This document shows, piece after piece, positions 45,438 to 58,799 of a stretch of 64,000 bases of DNA. The translations under genes were made by a program, and so were the position numbers. The number at the start of each line of letters is the position of its first letter. The stretch's first letter is position 1. The notes under the pieces are model-generated. The model was not told where the DNA came from, searched no databases, and saw nothing but the letters and a program-made list of their open reading frames with translations. This DNA is from Cycas panzhihuaensis (lineage: Eukaryota; Cycadophyta): contig CM041465.1 of assembly GCA_023213395.1 (NCBI GenBank), positions 180,861,741 through 180,925,740 on the forward strand, given 5' to 3'.

Positions 45438-45801
45438 TCAAAGCATTTCCTTTTAGAAAATCAACCTTGTAAATACAACTCAATAGAAATGAAATCTAAA
45501 TATCGCCTTAATGAGAACAAAATATGTAAATAGATCACAAGCAAATTGAACATCAAAGGGAGTATCGATGTACTTTCTCTTCAAAAGATAATAATACTCA
45601 ACAACCCTTTACAAGTGATATTTGACCCTTTAAATAGATATGCAGGGGTCTTCTTCCCATGATCCTACTGGTGCCTTGGTGACGTTACATCTTATTAGAG
45701 GGCTTAGTGGTTTCGACACAAATCTTAATAACTAATATCAATCCTTAACCCTTTGGTGGTTCCCGCTTGCTAGTGCTTAGGAAATGAGGGAGTATGTTGC
45801 A
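45438..45801 (-). repeat. 5' LTR of G2
   Basis: 364 bp; minus strand TGCAACATACTCCC to about 'gctttga', then PBS GTGGTATCAAAGCC at 45437-45424. Confidence 0.88.
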
Positions 45802-46155
45802 TATCTCTTGAATAGAAATAGGAAAAATAGAGAAAATATACACAACAATACCTCTTCTACTGAATAAATATTAAGTATAAATTACAATGATGTCCCTTCT
45901 TACAACTGTCTTCTTTAAGGCGAGGTTCCCTCCTAGATGCTAGAGCCCTAGGGCCAAAAATATAGCAGCGAAGCTATTCACCGTAATACCCTAGAATGAG
46001 GTCCCAAGGGCCCTTAAATAGGTGATCAAATGGTCCATATGTAAGTCAGCTAGAATGAATTCATAAACTAGAGTTTATTCTTTCTTATAAGTTGGCTAGA
46101 ACCACTCTAAGAAGTTGGCCATGATAAGAATAATAATAGTGTATTCTAAGCCCTA
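45802..46155 (-). repeat. G1 5' LTR, distal part
   Basis: It continues the G1 LTR beyond G2, beginning with the target repeat TATCT. The patch 'aatgaggtcccaagggccc' and following bases resemble 51470-51560 of the G3 LTR. It ends near 46155 at a junction with the C3 leader, so the true LTR start is missing. Confidence 0.6.
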
Positions 46156-46156
46156 T

Positions 46157-48015
<1,859 letters not shown>

Positions 48016-48033
48016 GCAACTCTGATACGAGAA

Positions 48034-48498
48034 TGATGAATGTGGATCATTTGGGGATAATGGAATACTAGACCAAGATGATTAGTATCAATATTGAACT
48101 AGAAATAAGCAAGCACATAAGCATAATAAGAAGTAGAGGAAGAAGAATTGATCCTAAATCCAACAAGATTAACTTGTATTCAACTCAACAGCATAATAGT
48201 ACATGCCACTTTCACAATATATACATTAGAAAATGGTCTCATATATATAGGTGAGAAAGTACCCCTTTGAGCTATTACATGTTTGATAAGTGTCAAACAT
48301 GCATACAAGTACCTTGCATGTTGGGCAATTGTCCAACCATGCATGTATATGTGCATGTATGCAAAAAGAGGTAAAGGGTCCACTCACCCATAAGTTACAA
48401 GATCATATACACTAGAGAAGTGTGGGTGTGTACTTTACATATTAAATGAAAAAGTACCTTTACATGATACATAATAATATAACATAAAGGTTCTAACA
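48034..48498 (-). repeat. 5' LTR of C3
   Basis: 465 bp; ends 'ttctaaca' on plus (minus TGTTAGAACC). It shares with the C1 LTR the blocks around 'tgtcaaacat' (48278-48301), 'accttgcatgttgg' and 'gaagtgtgggtgtg'. PBS remnant minus strand GTATCAGAG lies at 48020-48028. Confidence 0.75.
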
Positions 48499-48504
48499 CA
48501 AATT

Positions 48505-49699
48505 GCATAGCACGTTAATAAGTAGCTCTTGCATTCTTGAGACCAAAGAATATTACTTTATAAAAAAATGTTCCCCAAGGTGTAGTAAATGTTCTTTCAT
48601 GATGATCAGGTTTAGAAATTCAAATCTGATTATAACCAGAGGAATCATCCATAGGAGACATGATTTTAAAACTAGAAGCCCTATCAATAATTTGATCATT
48701 GAAAGGTAAAGGAAAACTATCTTTTAAGACATGCTTCATTGATATTTCAAAAGTCAATGCAAATATGAATGGAGCCATTCTCCTTTGCGACAGGGACTAT
48801 ATTTGAGACCCAAGTAGGATAATCAATAGACTCAATAAATCCTACTTGAAAAAAAAAATTCAATTTATATCTTTATTGCAGCAGAAAACTTAGAATAAAT
48901 AGGTCTCTACTTTTGATGATATGGGCACACTTTAGAATAAGTAGTGGTCTTATGGACAATGCTATTAGGATAAATGCTTAGCATATTGGTATAATCCCAA
49001 GCAAAAACATCAAAAGCTCTTTAAATAATTGTGCATTGAGCAACTTGAAAATGTGTACATTGATAACCAACCTTAACAATTCAAGGGTTTTCCTCGATTG
49101 GAAGATTAATATCAATTGCGCCTTCAAGTTGCATATTGTTCCCTTCCTCATAATGAGACAATGTGTTAGCAATTGGGGGAGAGAGGTATTTTGTGGAAAG
49201 ATTCCCAATAGAAAGAGGTGAAATAGACTTCAAAAACTATAATTTGTGATGATTAAGTGGGAGTTCTATATGAGGGCCAATCATAGACTTAATATTGGCT
49301 TTACCATTTTCAAGGTAATCAATGTCAAAAGGGTGATTTAGCAACCAAGGAGATGATATGGATAGTAATAAAACATCATCATAGTTTGAATTCTTTAATG
49401 ATGTGAGATTTTGATCAATAAAATCATTTGGAGTGTTCACATGGTTAAGGGTATCCATAATGATTTTTTCATCAATGAACAAATCAAGATTAGAATCCCA
49501 AATAAGCAAAGAAGCTAAAGAAACTTCATAATATTTGTCAATTTTAGAGATCACATGATGTATAAAATAAATTAAGCATAAAGGAAGTTCTTCAAAAGCA
49601 TTCTTCACATCAGATGCATTTGATGGTAAGATTCCATATGAACCAAACCGTAAAGGAAGAAATCGTGATGTTTCACCTTCATCATCAAAAGGAACTCTA
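48505..49699 (-). pseudogene. Linker and reverse transcriptase N-terminus (G3)
   Basis: 49699-49237 is an open acidic linker without a known domain. Next come 'FDVFAWDYTNMLSIYP' (about 49000-48955), the RT lead-in, then 'GFIESIDYPTWVSNIVPVAK' and 'IHICIDFRNINEACLKDSFP', and 'MDDSSGYNQI' (about 48640-48610). It is cut at 48505 by C3. The catalytic Y-x-D-D box is lost. Confidence 0.75.
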
Positions 49700-50216
49700 T
49701 GAATTGATTGTGAAAATAGAAAATTAGAAGCAATGGTGCATTTTATTATAAAATTCTTGCCATTGTGGACATACTTGAGTTTACCAAATAGAGAAAAACA
49801 TACTTCTCCCATTTGATTTAACCAAGGATGACCTAATAATAAGTTATTATCTAAATTTTTGTCAATGAGAGTGATTTTACTATTTATAATTTTATCTTCA
49901 GTAGAGATTGGAAATAAAACTATGCCTAAAGGTTTTATAACTATGCTATTAAAGCCATGACAATCCTAAGAAACTTCCTTATCAGATTAAATATTGAGTT
50001 ATGTCATCAATCTAGCAGGCATCATGTTAATCAAGGATTCGTCATCTGCCAAAATGTGTTTTGAATAAACATTTCCAACCTGTAAAGAAATAAAGAAAGA
50101 ATAAAGTGAATTGATTGCGAGATGAGCTTTAGAAGGAAGTTCAGATGGGTCAAAGGTAATAGTAAGTTTCAATTGTCTTATGTGCAAATCCAAATCTATA
50201 ATACATAGAGCTTCCA
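49700..50216 (-). pseudogene. gypsy protease (G3)
   Basis: Minus strand 'LQVGNVYSKHILADDESLIN' carries the catalytic region as A-D-D-E-S (usual D-[ST]-G-[AS]). It ends in 'LDNNLLLGHPWLNQMGEVCF' near 49860-49800, the typical 'L-L-G-R-P-W-L' close of the domain. A stop and a frameshift lie between. Confidence 0.7.
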
Positions 50217-50990
50217 AGAGTTGGCATGTTTGATGAGGGAAAAGTCTTAAAATATCAAGGATGGAAATGCTAGTCGTAATTGGAGTTGTGGTGGATCTGT
50301 TGCTTTAACTCTAAATTTGATCTGATTTTTCAATCCACTAATATAAGCCTCTAGTAAACATTCTTGTAGTATTTTTTCTAAGACCATACGTTGTAGCATT
50401 TAAAATTGTTCCATATATTCTTGGATTATTCCTTATTAATGTAATTGAGTTAACTAAGCAAAGTAATCCATGTTCCAAGAATCGTCATATTGCTCTACTA
50501 ATCCTCCTCTTAGATTCTCCCAAGTTTATTGTATTAGTAAGTTCATCTTTTGCCATCAATAGTACCACCTTAACACCCTTTCGTTTAAGTGTAAGGATGT
50601 TATTTCTATCTTTTCCTTAGCTATTGAGTTATAGACCCTAAAATAGTTCTCCATTTTTAAGATCCAATTTGCGATATTCTTGGATACTTTAGGATCAAAT
50701 TTTTCCAAAGATAGTCTTGCTCCTTTCCATCCATTATCCATGTTGGAGGTTCTCCTTTCATAAACTCGTCCATCAAATCTATTCCCTTGGTTTTCTTGAT
50801 TGTTCCAGGTATATATTTGATCTATTCCTGATATATTATTGTTATCCATTTCTCCACCCAACATATTCTATATTGCTTGATCTGCTTTTACTAGTAATTC
50901 TTGGATTAAGATTGTTAAAGTATTTATGCTCTCGTTTAATTTTGATGCACCTTCAATTTTTTCCTCTAAGGTTCTAGATTGGGCTGCCAT
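50217..50990 (-). pseudogene. gypsy gag (G3)
   Basis: Minus strand 50864-50556 reads 'ARLSLEKFDPKVSKNIANWI' then 'LKMENYFRVYNSIAKEKIEI' and 'LNERVLRWYY', the gypsy gag capsid with its F-x-G-x-x-x-x-x-W-I-x-x-x-E-x-Y-F and L-R-W-Y blocks. A stretch with stops follows to about 50220 ('LTQLH', 'EAYISGLKNQIKFRV'). I see no zinc knuckle. Confidence 0.8.
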
Positions 50991-51126
50991 CTTCCTGGGA
51001 ATGAGGTTTCTCCCTAATCTTAATTTCATTTATGTTTCCCTTGTTAAGAGTGGGGGGGAGGATTTTTGACCTTCTTTGCGCTTTTACCTCTACCCTTTCC
51101 CCTCGAAACAAAGCTCTGATACCACT

Positions 51127-51713
51127 TGTAGTGATCTCATTCTACTTTTATAGTAATTTTTCTCAAAGATATAGGTAATAATCCATAAAAAACAATAACT
51201 AGATGCTATTCAATAAGAAAATGAACAAGGAACAAGAATTACATAATCCACATAAGTAAATAATAATCTTTATTGTCAAATAATACCAAAAATAAAGCGA
51301 AATTACAACAAAATACTAGTCTTTCCTAAAGAAGTGAGCTTTCCTCTTTAAGGCGAAGAACCCTCCAAACTGCATCCCCTAAATGGGCGAGTTAATTACA
51401 ATCCTAGAACCAAAAAAATGTAGCCAAAAAAACCTCTAAAGATAGTTTAGGATGTGGCCCAAACTTCCTATGTATAGTGATCAAAGTACTTTAATTAGAA
51501 GTTGACCAGACTGAGTGATATTCTCCTTAATATTGCTCAAATAGAAGTCGGCCAAAACTTCTCCAAAATTTAGCAGGTTGATTTTAAATGGTCATAACTT
51601 TTGATACAAATATTAGAATCAACTTTTGTCTAAACTATTAGAATCCTTGTTCAAAGACCTTTGATTTGAATGGTTACATGGCATAGTTTTGACTAGAATT
51701 TTCATATGTTACA
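51127..51713 (-). repeat. 5' LTR of G3
   Basis: Minus strand about TGTAACATATG to 'gatcactaca', followed by ct and PBS TGGTATCAGAG (51114-51124). 587 bp if the TG at 51713 is the true start. Only one copy is present, so the far edge is tentative. Blocks near 51470-51560 resemble the G1 LTR. Confidence 0.55.
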
Positions 51714-52200
51714 TTACTTCCATGTGGAGGAAATCCAAGAGGAGGATTTTGTGATGCAAATAATGATTATGTGACACCAACACTTGACCCACTTGGTTCA
51801 ATACTTTGCATAAAAGGATTCAAAGGAGGAGGAAAAGTATATAACAGGGATTGGAGTGGGACCTATTTGAGTTTATGTTTGTTGAGAAGGTGGGGGAATA
51901 ACTTGTCTAAAAGTGGGTGCTTGAAGGCTAAATAACCCATTAAGGTTTTGTAGCAATATACATTGTGTTTGCAATGATTTTGAAGCTTGGGATGAAGGTA
52001 CAATTTGCAAGTCAAACATACCTAACATAATGCTTATTTATTTATGCAAGGGCTTTATAACTAAGTTGAGGACCTTAGTGACCTAAAGTTCATATTTGAG
52101 TGTTGGCAGTTTAATTAGGATTGTAGAGTATTTGCACATATTGAGTCATATCAAAGGGCATTGAAATAGAAACTTGGGATGATGATTGTAGGCATCACCA
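51714..52200 (-). pseudogene. Pro/Gln-rich coding remnant, family unknown
   Basis: The minus strand reads 'TQCILLQNLNGLFSLQAPTF', 'RQVIPPPSQQ', then 'FPPPLNPFMQSIEPSGSSVG' and 'SQNPPLGFPPHGSNVTYE', with two stops. Codon-like bias and Pro/Gln content suggest a gag linker, cut by the LTR of G3. I do not recognise the family. Confidence 0.35.
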
Positions 52201-52289
52201 ATTCCACCGGTACAAGTGGTTTCATCACACAGAATGGAGAAGCTCCTTAGGAAAAAACTGTCAGCATATACTATTACATGCTATAAGGT

Positions 52290-53085
52290 CGAAATCAAGG
52301 ATATTCCACCAGAGGTTTAATAAATTATAGAAGAGTACAAGATGGTGTTCGACGAATCGAAAGGATTACTGCCTATTTGATAAAATCAACATGCAATAGA
52401 ACTTTTACCAAGTGCAGCACCTATCAACATTTGACTCTATAGGCATCTGTATCATTTATGGAAAGAAATCAAGAAAATCACAAGGGAACTACTATCCCAA
52501 GTAAGCATTACTACCAGCACAAGCTCATTTACATCCCTAGTTGTTATTAGCCCAAAGAAGGATGGCTCATATAGAATGTGTGTATATTATAGAGGTCTCA
52601 ATCAACTAACAGTCAAGAAGAGGTATCTGATCCCACGCATTGACAATTTATTGGATGAAATCCATAGAGCAAAGTACTTTTCAAACATTGGCTTATGCTT
52701 AGCATATCATCAAATCTAAATAAAGGAAGAAGACGTGTACAAGACAACATTCAGAACACATGAAGGTCTATTCAAATTTAGTGTAATGCTATTTGGATTA
52801 ATGAATGCATTGATAACTTTCAGAGTACCATGAACAGTACCTTAAGGTAAGTGTTACACAAATTTGTGTTAATTTTCTTCAATGATATTTTAATCTACAG
52901 TATAACATGGGAGGAGCATTTAGAACAATTGATAATCATTTTTGAAATTCTGCGCGATAATCAATTATTTACCAACAAGAAGAAAAGGTTTGTTTACAAA
53001 GGAGGAACTAGAATACTTGGGCCATATCATAACTAGAGAAGGCATAAGGATTGACCCAAAACATATATAAGCAATTATCAATTTG
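52290..53085 (+). pseudogene. gypsy reverse transcriptase fragment
   Basis: Plus strand 'FDESKGLLPI', 'SFTSLVVISPKKDGSYRMCV', 'YYRGLNQLTVKKRYLIPRID', 'YKTTFRTHEGLFKFSVMLFG' and the catalytic region 'FVLIFFNDILIYS', where F-L-D-D has become F-F-N-D. It ends 'LGHIITREGIRIDPKH' near 53065. It is joined at about 53086 to the minus-strand integrase region of G4. Stops and one frameshift near 52830. Confidence 0.85.
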
Positions 53086-55119
53086 TGGCAGTCGGCAAGT
53101 TGGTTCATACAATTTTAGGCAAAGGCCAGATCTTGTTGAAGGGTATGGAGGATTTGGTCCATCTCTTGAAGCTTTTATTGTACTAAGGTTGTGCAAAAGT
53201 TTATAACCAAGGTATGGTGGGAATAGGTGTAGTAGCCATAGAGGGCCAAAAGGGGGGACATATCGATGGTTTAATGGTGAGAGAAGTTATACTAGTACTC
53301 AGCCAAGGAAAGACAGGAAGTCCATTTAACTTGGTGTTCTGAGGCAAAGTAATATAGATAGGTTTCCAGGGTTTTGTTCAAGACCTCAAATTGGCTATCG
53401 GTTTACAGGACTCATGTTAAATGAAGTTTCCACAACCCTAAAGAGTTTTTGGCAAAAGGAGTTGGTGAACTTCGAGTCTCAGTCATAAATGATGGTCCAG
53501 TGAAAGTCATGAAAGCAAAATATGAATTGGACGCATAAGTTAGCAAGGCAGGAGGACATATATGAGGTGTGAACTGGGAAGAAGTGTGAATATTTGGTTA
53601 ATTGATCAATGGCCACCCAAATAGAATCAAACCTGGCAGATGGAGATAAGCCCGTTATAAAGTGCATGGTAATATAGTGCCACTTACCTTGTGGAATATT
53701 TAATGGTTGGAGAAGTTTGGGAAGGGCTTTGGTATCGACTTTGTTTTGTTGACATATGCCGCACTGTAATACAAAGGTGAATATGGTAGTCTTCATATGA
53801 GGCCAAATGAAATCAACATAGATGCATTGATATGTCTTATCAAAACTTAAGTGCCCACCAAGGGGAGAAGAGTGATATTATGTTAAGATTCTAGGAATAA
53901 ACGAGGAGGATGGGTGTACGAAGATAGTTTCAAAAATGTAGATGGTTGTTAAAGGTTGACCAACCTTTGTGGGTGAAAACGTTTTCACTCTAGTTAGCAT
54001 AGTTAAGTTGGGCCTAGTTTTCTTCTTGTAATTAATCAAGCCAAAGGGGTTGGGCCTTGGTTATGGCATGAAGGTTGGGGTTGGGAGTACTAGAATTAGG
54101 CATAAACATGAAAGGGCATTTGTGACTATATTGTCTTTGCCTTTTTTATACAATATTATGAAGTCAAAGACTTGTAGATGATCAACCCACTCAGCTTGTT
54201 CTTCGAATAAAAATGGTTGATCCAATAGATTATGGAGGCTACAATGATCCATGAGAATAGTAAATTTGGAGCCTAAGAGGTATTGTCACCATTTATCAAC
54301 AACGTGAAGGATAACTTTCATATCCTTTTGGTACATGGAGAGACAAAGCTCAAGATCTTCTAATTTTTAGCTCTCAAATACAATGGGGTAAGAGTCTTGC
54401 ATCAGAACTATACCCAAGATGAACCTAGAGGCATCACATTCAAGATGGAAAGGTCGGTTGAAATCATAGTGATGAGAATTAGGGTAGAGGTCATTATGAC
54501 CTTGAGATGAGAAAAAGTGAGGTCAACTTCTGGGGACGATTGGAAGGCATCTTTGTAGAGGAGATTAGTGAAGGGGACAGTGAGGGAGGTGCAGTTACAC
54601 AGAAAATGATGGTATGATTCTATGAGTCCAAGGAATTCATGTAGTTGGGTAAGGGTGGTTGGTGTTGGCCAAGTTGTGATGACAAATATTTTATTGGGGT
54701 CCACGCATAGCCATTCTGTTGATATGATATGCCCCAAGTATTGGAGTTTAAATTGCCTAAACTCACACTTAGATAATTTCACATAGAGTTGGTGGTTTTG
54801 TAATGTGTGGATAACATATTCTAGGTGTTGGATGTGGTGATCTAAATAGACACTATAAATAAGAATATGATCAAGGAAGTCTATAATGAATTTTTGGAGA
54901 TAGGGGCCAAAAATTTTATTCATGAGAACTTGGAAAGTTGTTGAGGCATTACAAAGGCTAAAGGGCATTGCATGAAATTTAAAATGGATTTGATATGTTT
55001 GAAATGCCGTCTTACGGCAATCTTCTAGGACAATTAGGATCTAGTAGTAATTAGACTAAAGATCTAACGTAAAAAAAATAGTGGCATTATAGATTTCATC
55101 CAGCGTGTCATCTAGGTAT
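53086..55119 (-). pseudogene. gypsy chromovirus G4, RT to integrase part
   Basis: Sister of G2; it aligns with 40085-42110. Minus-strand RT (54968-54408) has 'MPFSLCNASTTFQVLMNKIF', 'FIIDFLDHILIYS' (the second catalytic Asp is His), and 'YLGHIISTEWLCVDPNKIFV'. RNase H tail 54252-54061 has 'FIILYKKGKDNIVTNALSCL'. Integrase 53796-53479 has 'CGICQQNKVDTKALPKLLQP' and 'LSPSARFDSIWVAIDQLTKY'. It is truncated at 53086, before the integrase C-terminus, and interrupted at 55119 by C2. Confidence 0.88.
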
Positions 55120-55672
55120 TGTTAAACCTTATATTCACATGTTAAGATTATGTACTTTATTTTTTATGTAATATGTGTACTTTTGTACTTTAGGGGTGAC
55201 TTATCACTTAAGTGATAAAGTGCACACCCACATTCTTTCTAGTGACACAACGTTGTCACTAAAGGGTCAAATAGACCCTCATGCATTTTTGCTCATATGA
55301 GAGCCCAAAAGGACATATGTCCTACATGCAAGGCATGTATCTTAGATGTTTGACACTTGTCAAACATCCAAGGCCTTAGGTCTCTCATTTCACTCTATAT
55401 AATGAGACCTCTCCTCATTGTCTAATAAGAGAGTTGGAGCTATATTGTTATGCTGTCAGTTTGCTAATTAAACTGTTTATTCTTTTGGAGGTTGGACCAA
55501 TTCCAACTCCACACATTGGGTACCATTTCTCTTGATCCTTCATTTTATGCTTTGTCTCTTATGCTTTCTTTCATCTTGAGAATATTATACTTGTTAAGTA
55601 TTTATGCTTCTAGAACTAGAGTGATCCTAGCTTCTAGATCTTGTGACTATGAGGCCATTAGCTCTTTTCACA
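55120..55672 (+). repeat. 5' LTR of C2
   Basis: TGTTAAACCTTATATTC to CTCTTTTCACA, 553 bp. TATA-like TATATAAT lies at about 55396-55403. The U3 part upstream carries three palindromes. Confidence 0.95.
55203..55368 (+). promoter_or_regulatory. Palindrome cluster in U3 of C2
   Basis: ATCACTTAAGTGAT (55203-55216), GGACATATGTCC (55311-55322) and a 24-base palindrome with core TGTTTGACACTTGTCAAACA (55345-55368) all lie upstream of the TATA-like element. The last holds two inverted TTGAC units, the core of W-boxes bound by WRKY factors, though followed by A rather than C/T. Their role as binding sites is inference. Confidence 0.6.
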
Positions 55673-55686
55673 TTTGGTATCAAAGC
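55673..55686 (+). promoter_or_regulatory. Primer-binding site of C2
   Basis: TTTGGTATCAAAGC directly after the LTR; initiator tRNA-Met type. Confidence 0.9.
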
Positions 55687-57837
55687 AAGAGGAGACTAGT
55701 TCCCTCTGTTCTGTTTGTTGCTGCTCAAGGAGATTCAAAGAAGGGCTACAAACCCTTGGTGACGACCTTTGCCCTCTGAAGGCAATCCAAGGTTTGCTAA
55801 GACCCATTTTCTGTAGATTTAAGCTTCTTAAAGCAGCGTTGAAGGTTGAAGCAAGGCTACTTTCAGATCTAATTTTTTTTTTTCAGATTTCTATCAAAGG
55901 GTGCAACACTATTTTCTTCAAAAATAGTGTTTTTTTCTTTAATCTTTCTTTAAAAAAAATTATTTTTCAAAAGATAAGAGGTAGATCTGAGATATTAGAT
56001 CACTTTGTGACTATAAATCAGCTTTGTAAGCATTTTTTAAGGCTCATAACTGTTTTGCAATCAATTTGTATTAGTTGTTCCTCGAATCTAAGCAAGTTTA
56101 CTCATGTTTTTTGTAATTTTTCTACTAAAATCTGTATTTTTTAGCTAATTTTTTTCTCACATTTAGGTGCTGAGCTATTCTCCAGCCATTTGAAGCTCTC
56201 AGACTCAATTTACTTAAAGTTTGAGGCCCCTTGCAGGCTATGGATCAATTTCTCGGCATTTTCAGCCCTGAAACGCCACTCAAAAAGCACAAAAAATTAC
56301 TATTTTTCACTTTTTTTTCTCATATCAAGTTGGTTTTCCATATACTAACTCTGCATGCAGCTGTAGCAGACTTAAGGGAAGAGTTTTAGTGATTAACATG
56401 AGGGTTTAAAACCCCAGATAGCTGTACAGCTCTAGTTTTCCTTTCTCAAAGATGTGTAACTAGCCATAACTTTAATTACTTGTAACTCTCTACACACTTG
56501 AGTAAAAGCCTTGAGATTTTAGAGGGAGTCAGATACCACTTGGGCACCCCTCCTCCTAAATTTTTAGCACAAACATAGGTCTCTACACATTGTTCTCATC
56601 ATTTGCGTGTCCACGGGAGCCGCCTAAGTCACGCTGCCATGATTACAAATTTTTTTATGTGATAAGTGACTCAAACAAGTAATTTCTAAGCACCATTATC
56701 ATCATTAAGTGAAAATTTTCACTATTTTTAGTGCTTATTAAGACTCCCTGCGTGGTGTCCTTATTGCTCAAAGTTACAAAAATATATATATATATATATA
56801 TTTCAGCCTTTATTTTTTGCTCTTTAAGCTTTTTTTAACACTTAATTAATATTTCATAAGTATTAATTAGCTTAGGTGAAGTGATTCTAAGTGTTTGCAC
56901 ATTGTAAAAGTGATATTTATCATTATTTTAGACACTTCTTTTAAGGTATCTTGCATGGTGACCTATTGCCCTTAGTCACAAAAAGGGCTCAAAAATACTT
57001 TGTACTTAATAAAATCACTTCATTTTTTGATCGTTGGGACTATTTTAAAGTCCCAACGCTTGGTGCTTGGTGTCCTATTTTGCAAGTGGTTCTCTTACCT
57101 TCACTTTTGAGCATTAAAAAGAACCCATTTATATCTTCATCACAAAGTTTTGCTTTGCTTCATTAAGTACTTAAGCACATTTTCAAAGTACTTTTTTTGC
57201 AAAACTCATTATAATCAAGCATCTATTTTTTACTTGAATCTACATAAGCACTACACTTCATTAAAGTGCTTATTGTAATAACACTTCAAGTGTTCATATT
57301 GATGTACTAAAAAGCCACTTTCATTATAAAGCTTAAATCAAACATTCTCATAAGTACATCATCCAAATAAAATAAATCTAGGTTCACTTTAAAACCTCTA
57401 AAAAGTGACTTAAAATCTTATTGGAGAGGCCCGAAAAAGGTTCAAACCTTGCCTCTGAAATAACTTTAAGCTTGGTGCATTCCCTAGGGGACCAACTGGC
57501 TGTATGGTCAATGCATGACAATTAAGGTTGCTTGAGGGAAAGGAGGTTCGAAAAGGGTGTTATTGGGGCTGTGAATCCTAGGGAAAGCATGGTACGTCCA
57601 TGCAGATCAACCCTACATGCCTTGTCCTAGATTTAACTTGGCCAACTGTTAGATCTCCTCTATAAGATCAAAGTTGGACCAACTCCATAGCCTAGTCCTC
57701 CACCCCTCATCATTCTATTCAGTTGTTAGATCTTCTAGTAAGATCAGGACTGTTGGTTTCATTAGAAGGTGGAACTTAAGTGACGAAAGCTTTGAGTTTC
57801 CAAGTTATCTGCTAGCTTCAAGCTTTATAACTGAAAC
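55687..57837 (+). other. Long leader of C2
   Basis: 2.15 kb with no supported gene. It contains a short AT run (56782-56802) and two diverged copies of a block, around 'tgcgtggtgtcctta' (about 56750) and 'tgcatggtgacctattg' (about 56952). A block at 57480-57600 is shared with C1 and C3. Confidence 0.75.
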
Positions 57838-58630
57838 ATGGTTGCTATCAACATGCTAAGTGCATGCACCATTCGATTAATAGGTCAAGATAACTATCAA
57901 AAATAGAAAATAATCACTCAGAATTTGCTAATCATAAATGAATTTTGGGGTTATGTTTCTAGAAGACTACCCCAACCTGTACCTGTTATCAATGGCAATG
58001 TAACTGTGCAACTTGATGATGCTTTAATTGCTACTTGGGAAGCCAAAGATGAAATCGCTTTGGCATTCCTTCATATAATTATTGATGTACATGTGGTTCA
58101 AAACATTGTTTGTGCTAAAACTTCTAAGGAAGCTTGGGACATTTTGTCCTCATTGTATGAAAGGCGAGATGAAACTCGCATTTTAATGGTAAAAGCCAAA
58201 TTATATTCTATAAAGTTTGTCAAGACTATATCGGCTTTTCTTTCCTCCATCAAGGAGGTATGTAATGAGTTGAATACATTAGATAGTCCAGCAACGAGAG
58301 ATGAATTGATCACATCTATCACCAAAGCTTTGCTAAAGGACTACAATGGCTTCATATCATCTACTACAAGAGATGGTTCTCTCAAAAGAATGACATTCAA
58401 TGAATTTGAAAGTCTATTGCTTCAAGAATAACAAATCTATACCAAAGATAATGAAGAGGAACCATCCATATCAGATGCATTTACGGCCAACTCAAAGGCC
58501 AAGCAGAACCCCAAACCTGCACTCTCAAAATAATTTGGGAACATGAACATTAGGTCTTCAAGGACCAATGTTGTATGTCATTATTGTGGTAAACCTAGCC
58601 ACATAGCACCTGATTGTCAAAAGAAGTAAG
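57838..58630 (+). pseudogene. copia gag (C2)
   Basis: It starts at ATG 57838. A stop falls early (about 57904), then 'FWGYVSRRLPQPVPVINGNV', 'AKTSKEAWDILSSLYERRDE' and 'ISAFLSSIKEVCNELNTLDS' follow without break to 58431. The zinc knuckle CHYCGKPSHIAPDC (about 58577-58618) is complete (CX2CX4HX4C). A Gln-rich tail with several CAG/CAA-to-stop changes leads to an Arg-Gly-rich stretch near 58750-58800. Confidence 0.92.
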
Positions 58631-58799
58631 CAAATCTACGTCAACAGCAGTAGCAGCCACGTCAACCAAATCGGTGACAGTAGTAGCCACGTTAGCAATA
58701 CCAACAAAGATTCTAGCAACAATAGCAGCAACATCAACCCCCTCGACCAAATCGAGGTGCCTATCGAGGAGGTCAAAGAGGAAGAGAGGGTTTTAGAGG

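Larger units (their letters stand above)
39254..45801 (-). mobile_element. Full-length Ty3/gypsy chromovirus G2
   Basis: Both LTRs are 364 bp (45438-45801, 39254-39617). The perfect target duplication TATCT lies at 39249-39253 and 45802-45806. Minus-strand order is PBS, leader, gag, protease, RT, RNase H, integrase, chromodomain, polypurine tract. Total 6548 bp. Frequent stops. G4 is the same family. Confidence 0.93.
48505..51713 (-). mobile_element. Ty3/gypsy retrotransposon G3, 5' part
   Basis: Minus strand: LTR, PBS, gag, protease, linker, and RT cut at 48505 by the LTR of C3. Integrase and 3' LTR are not in the window. Confidence 0.75.
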
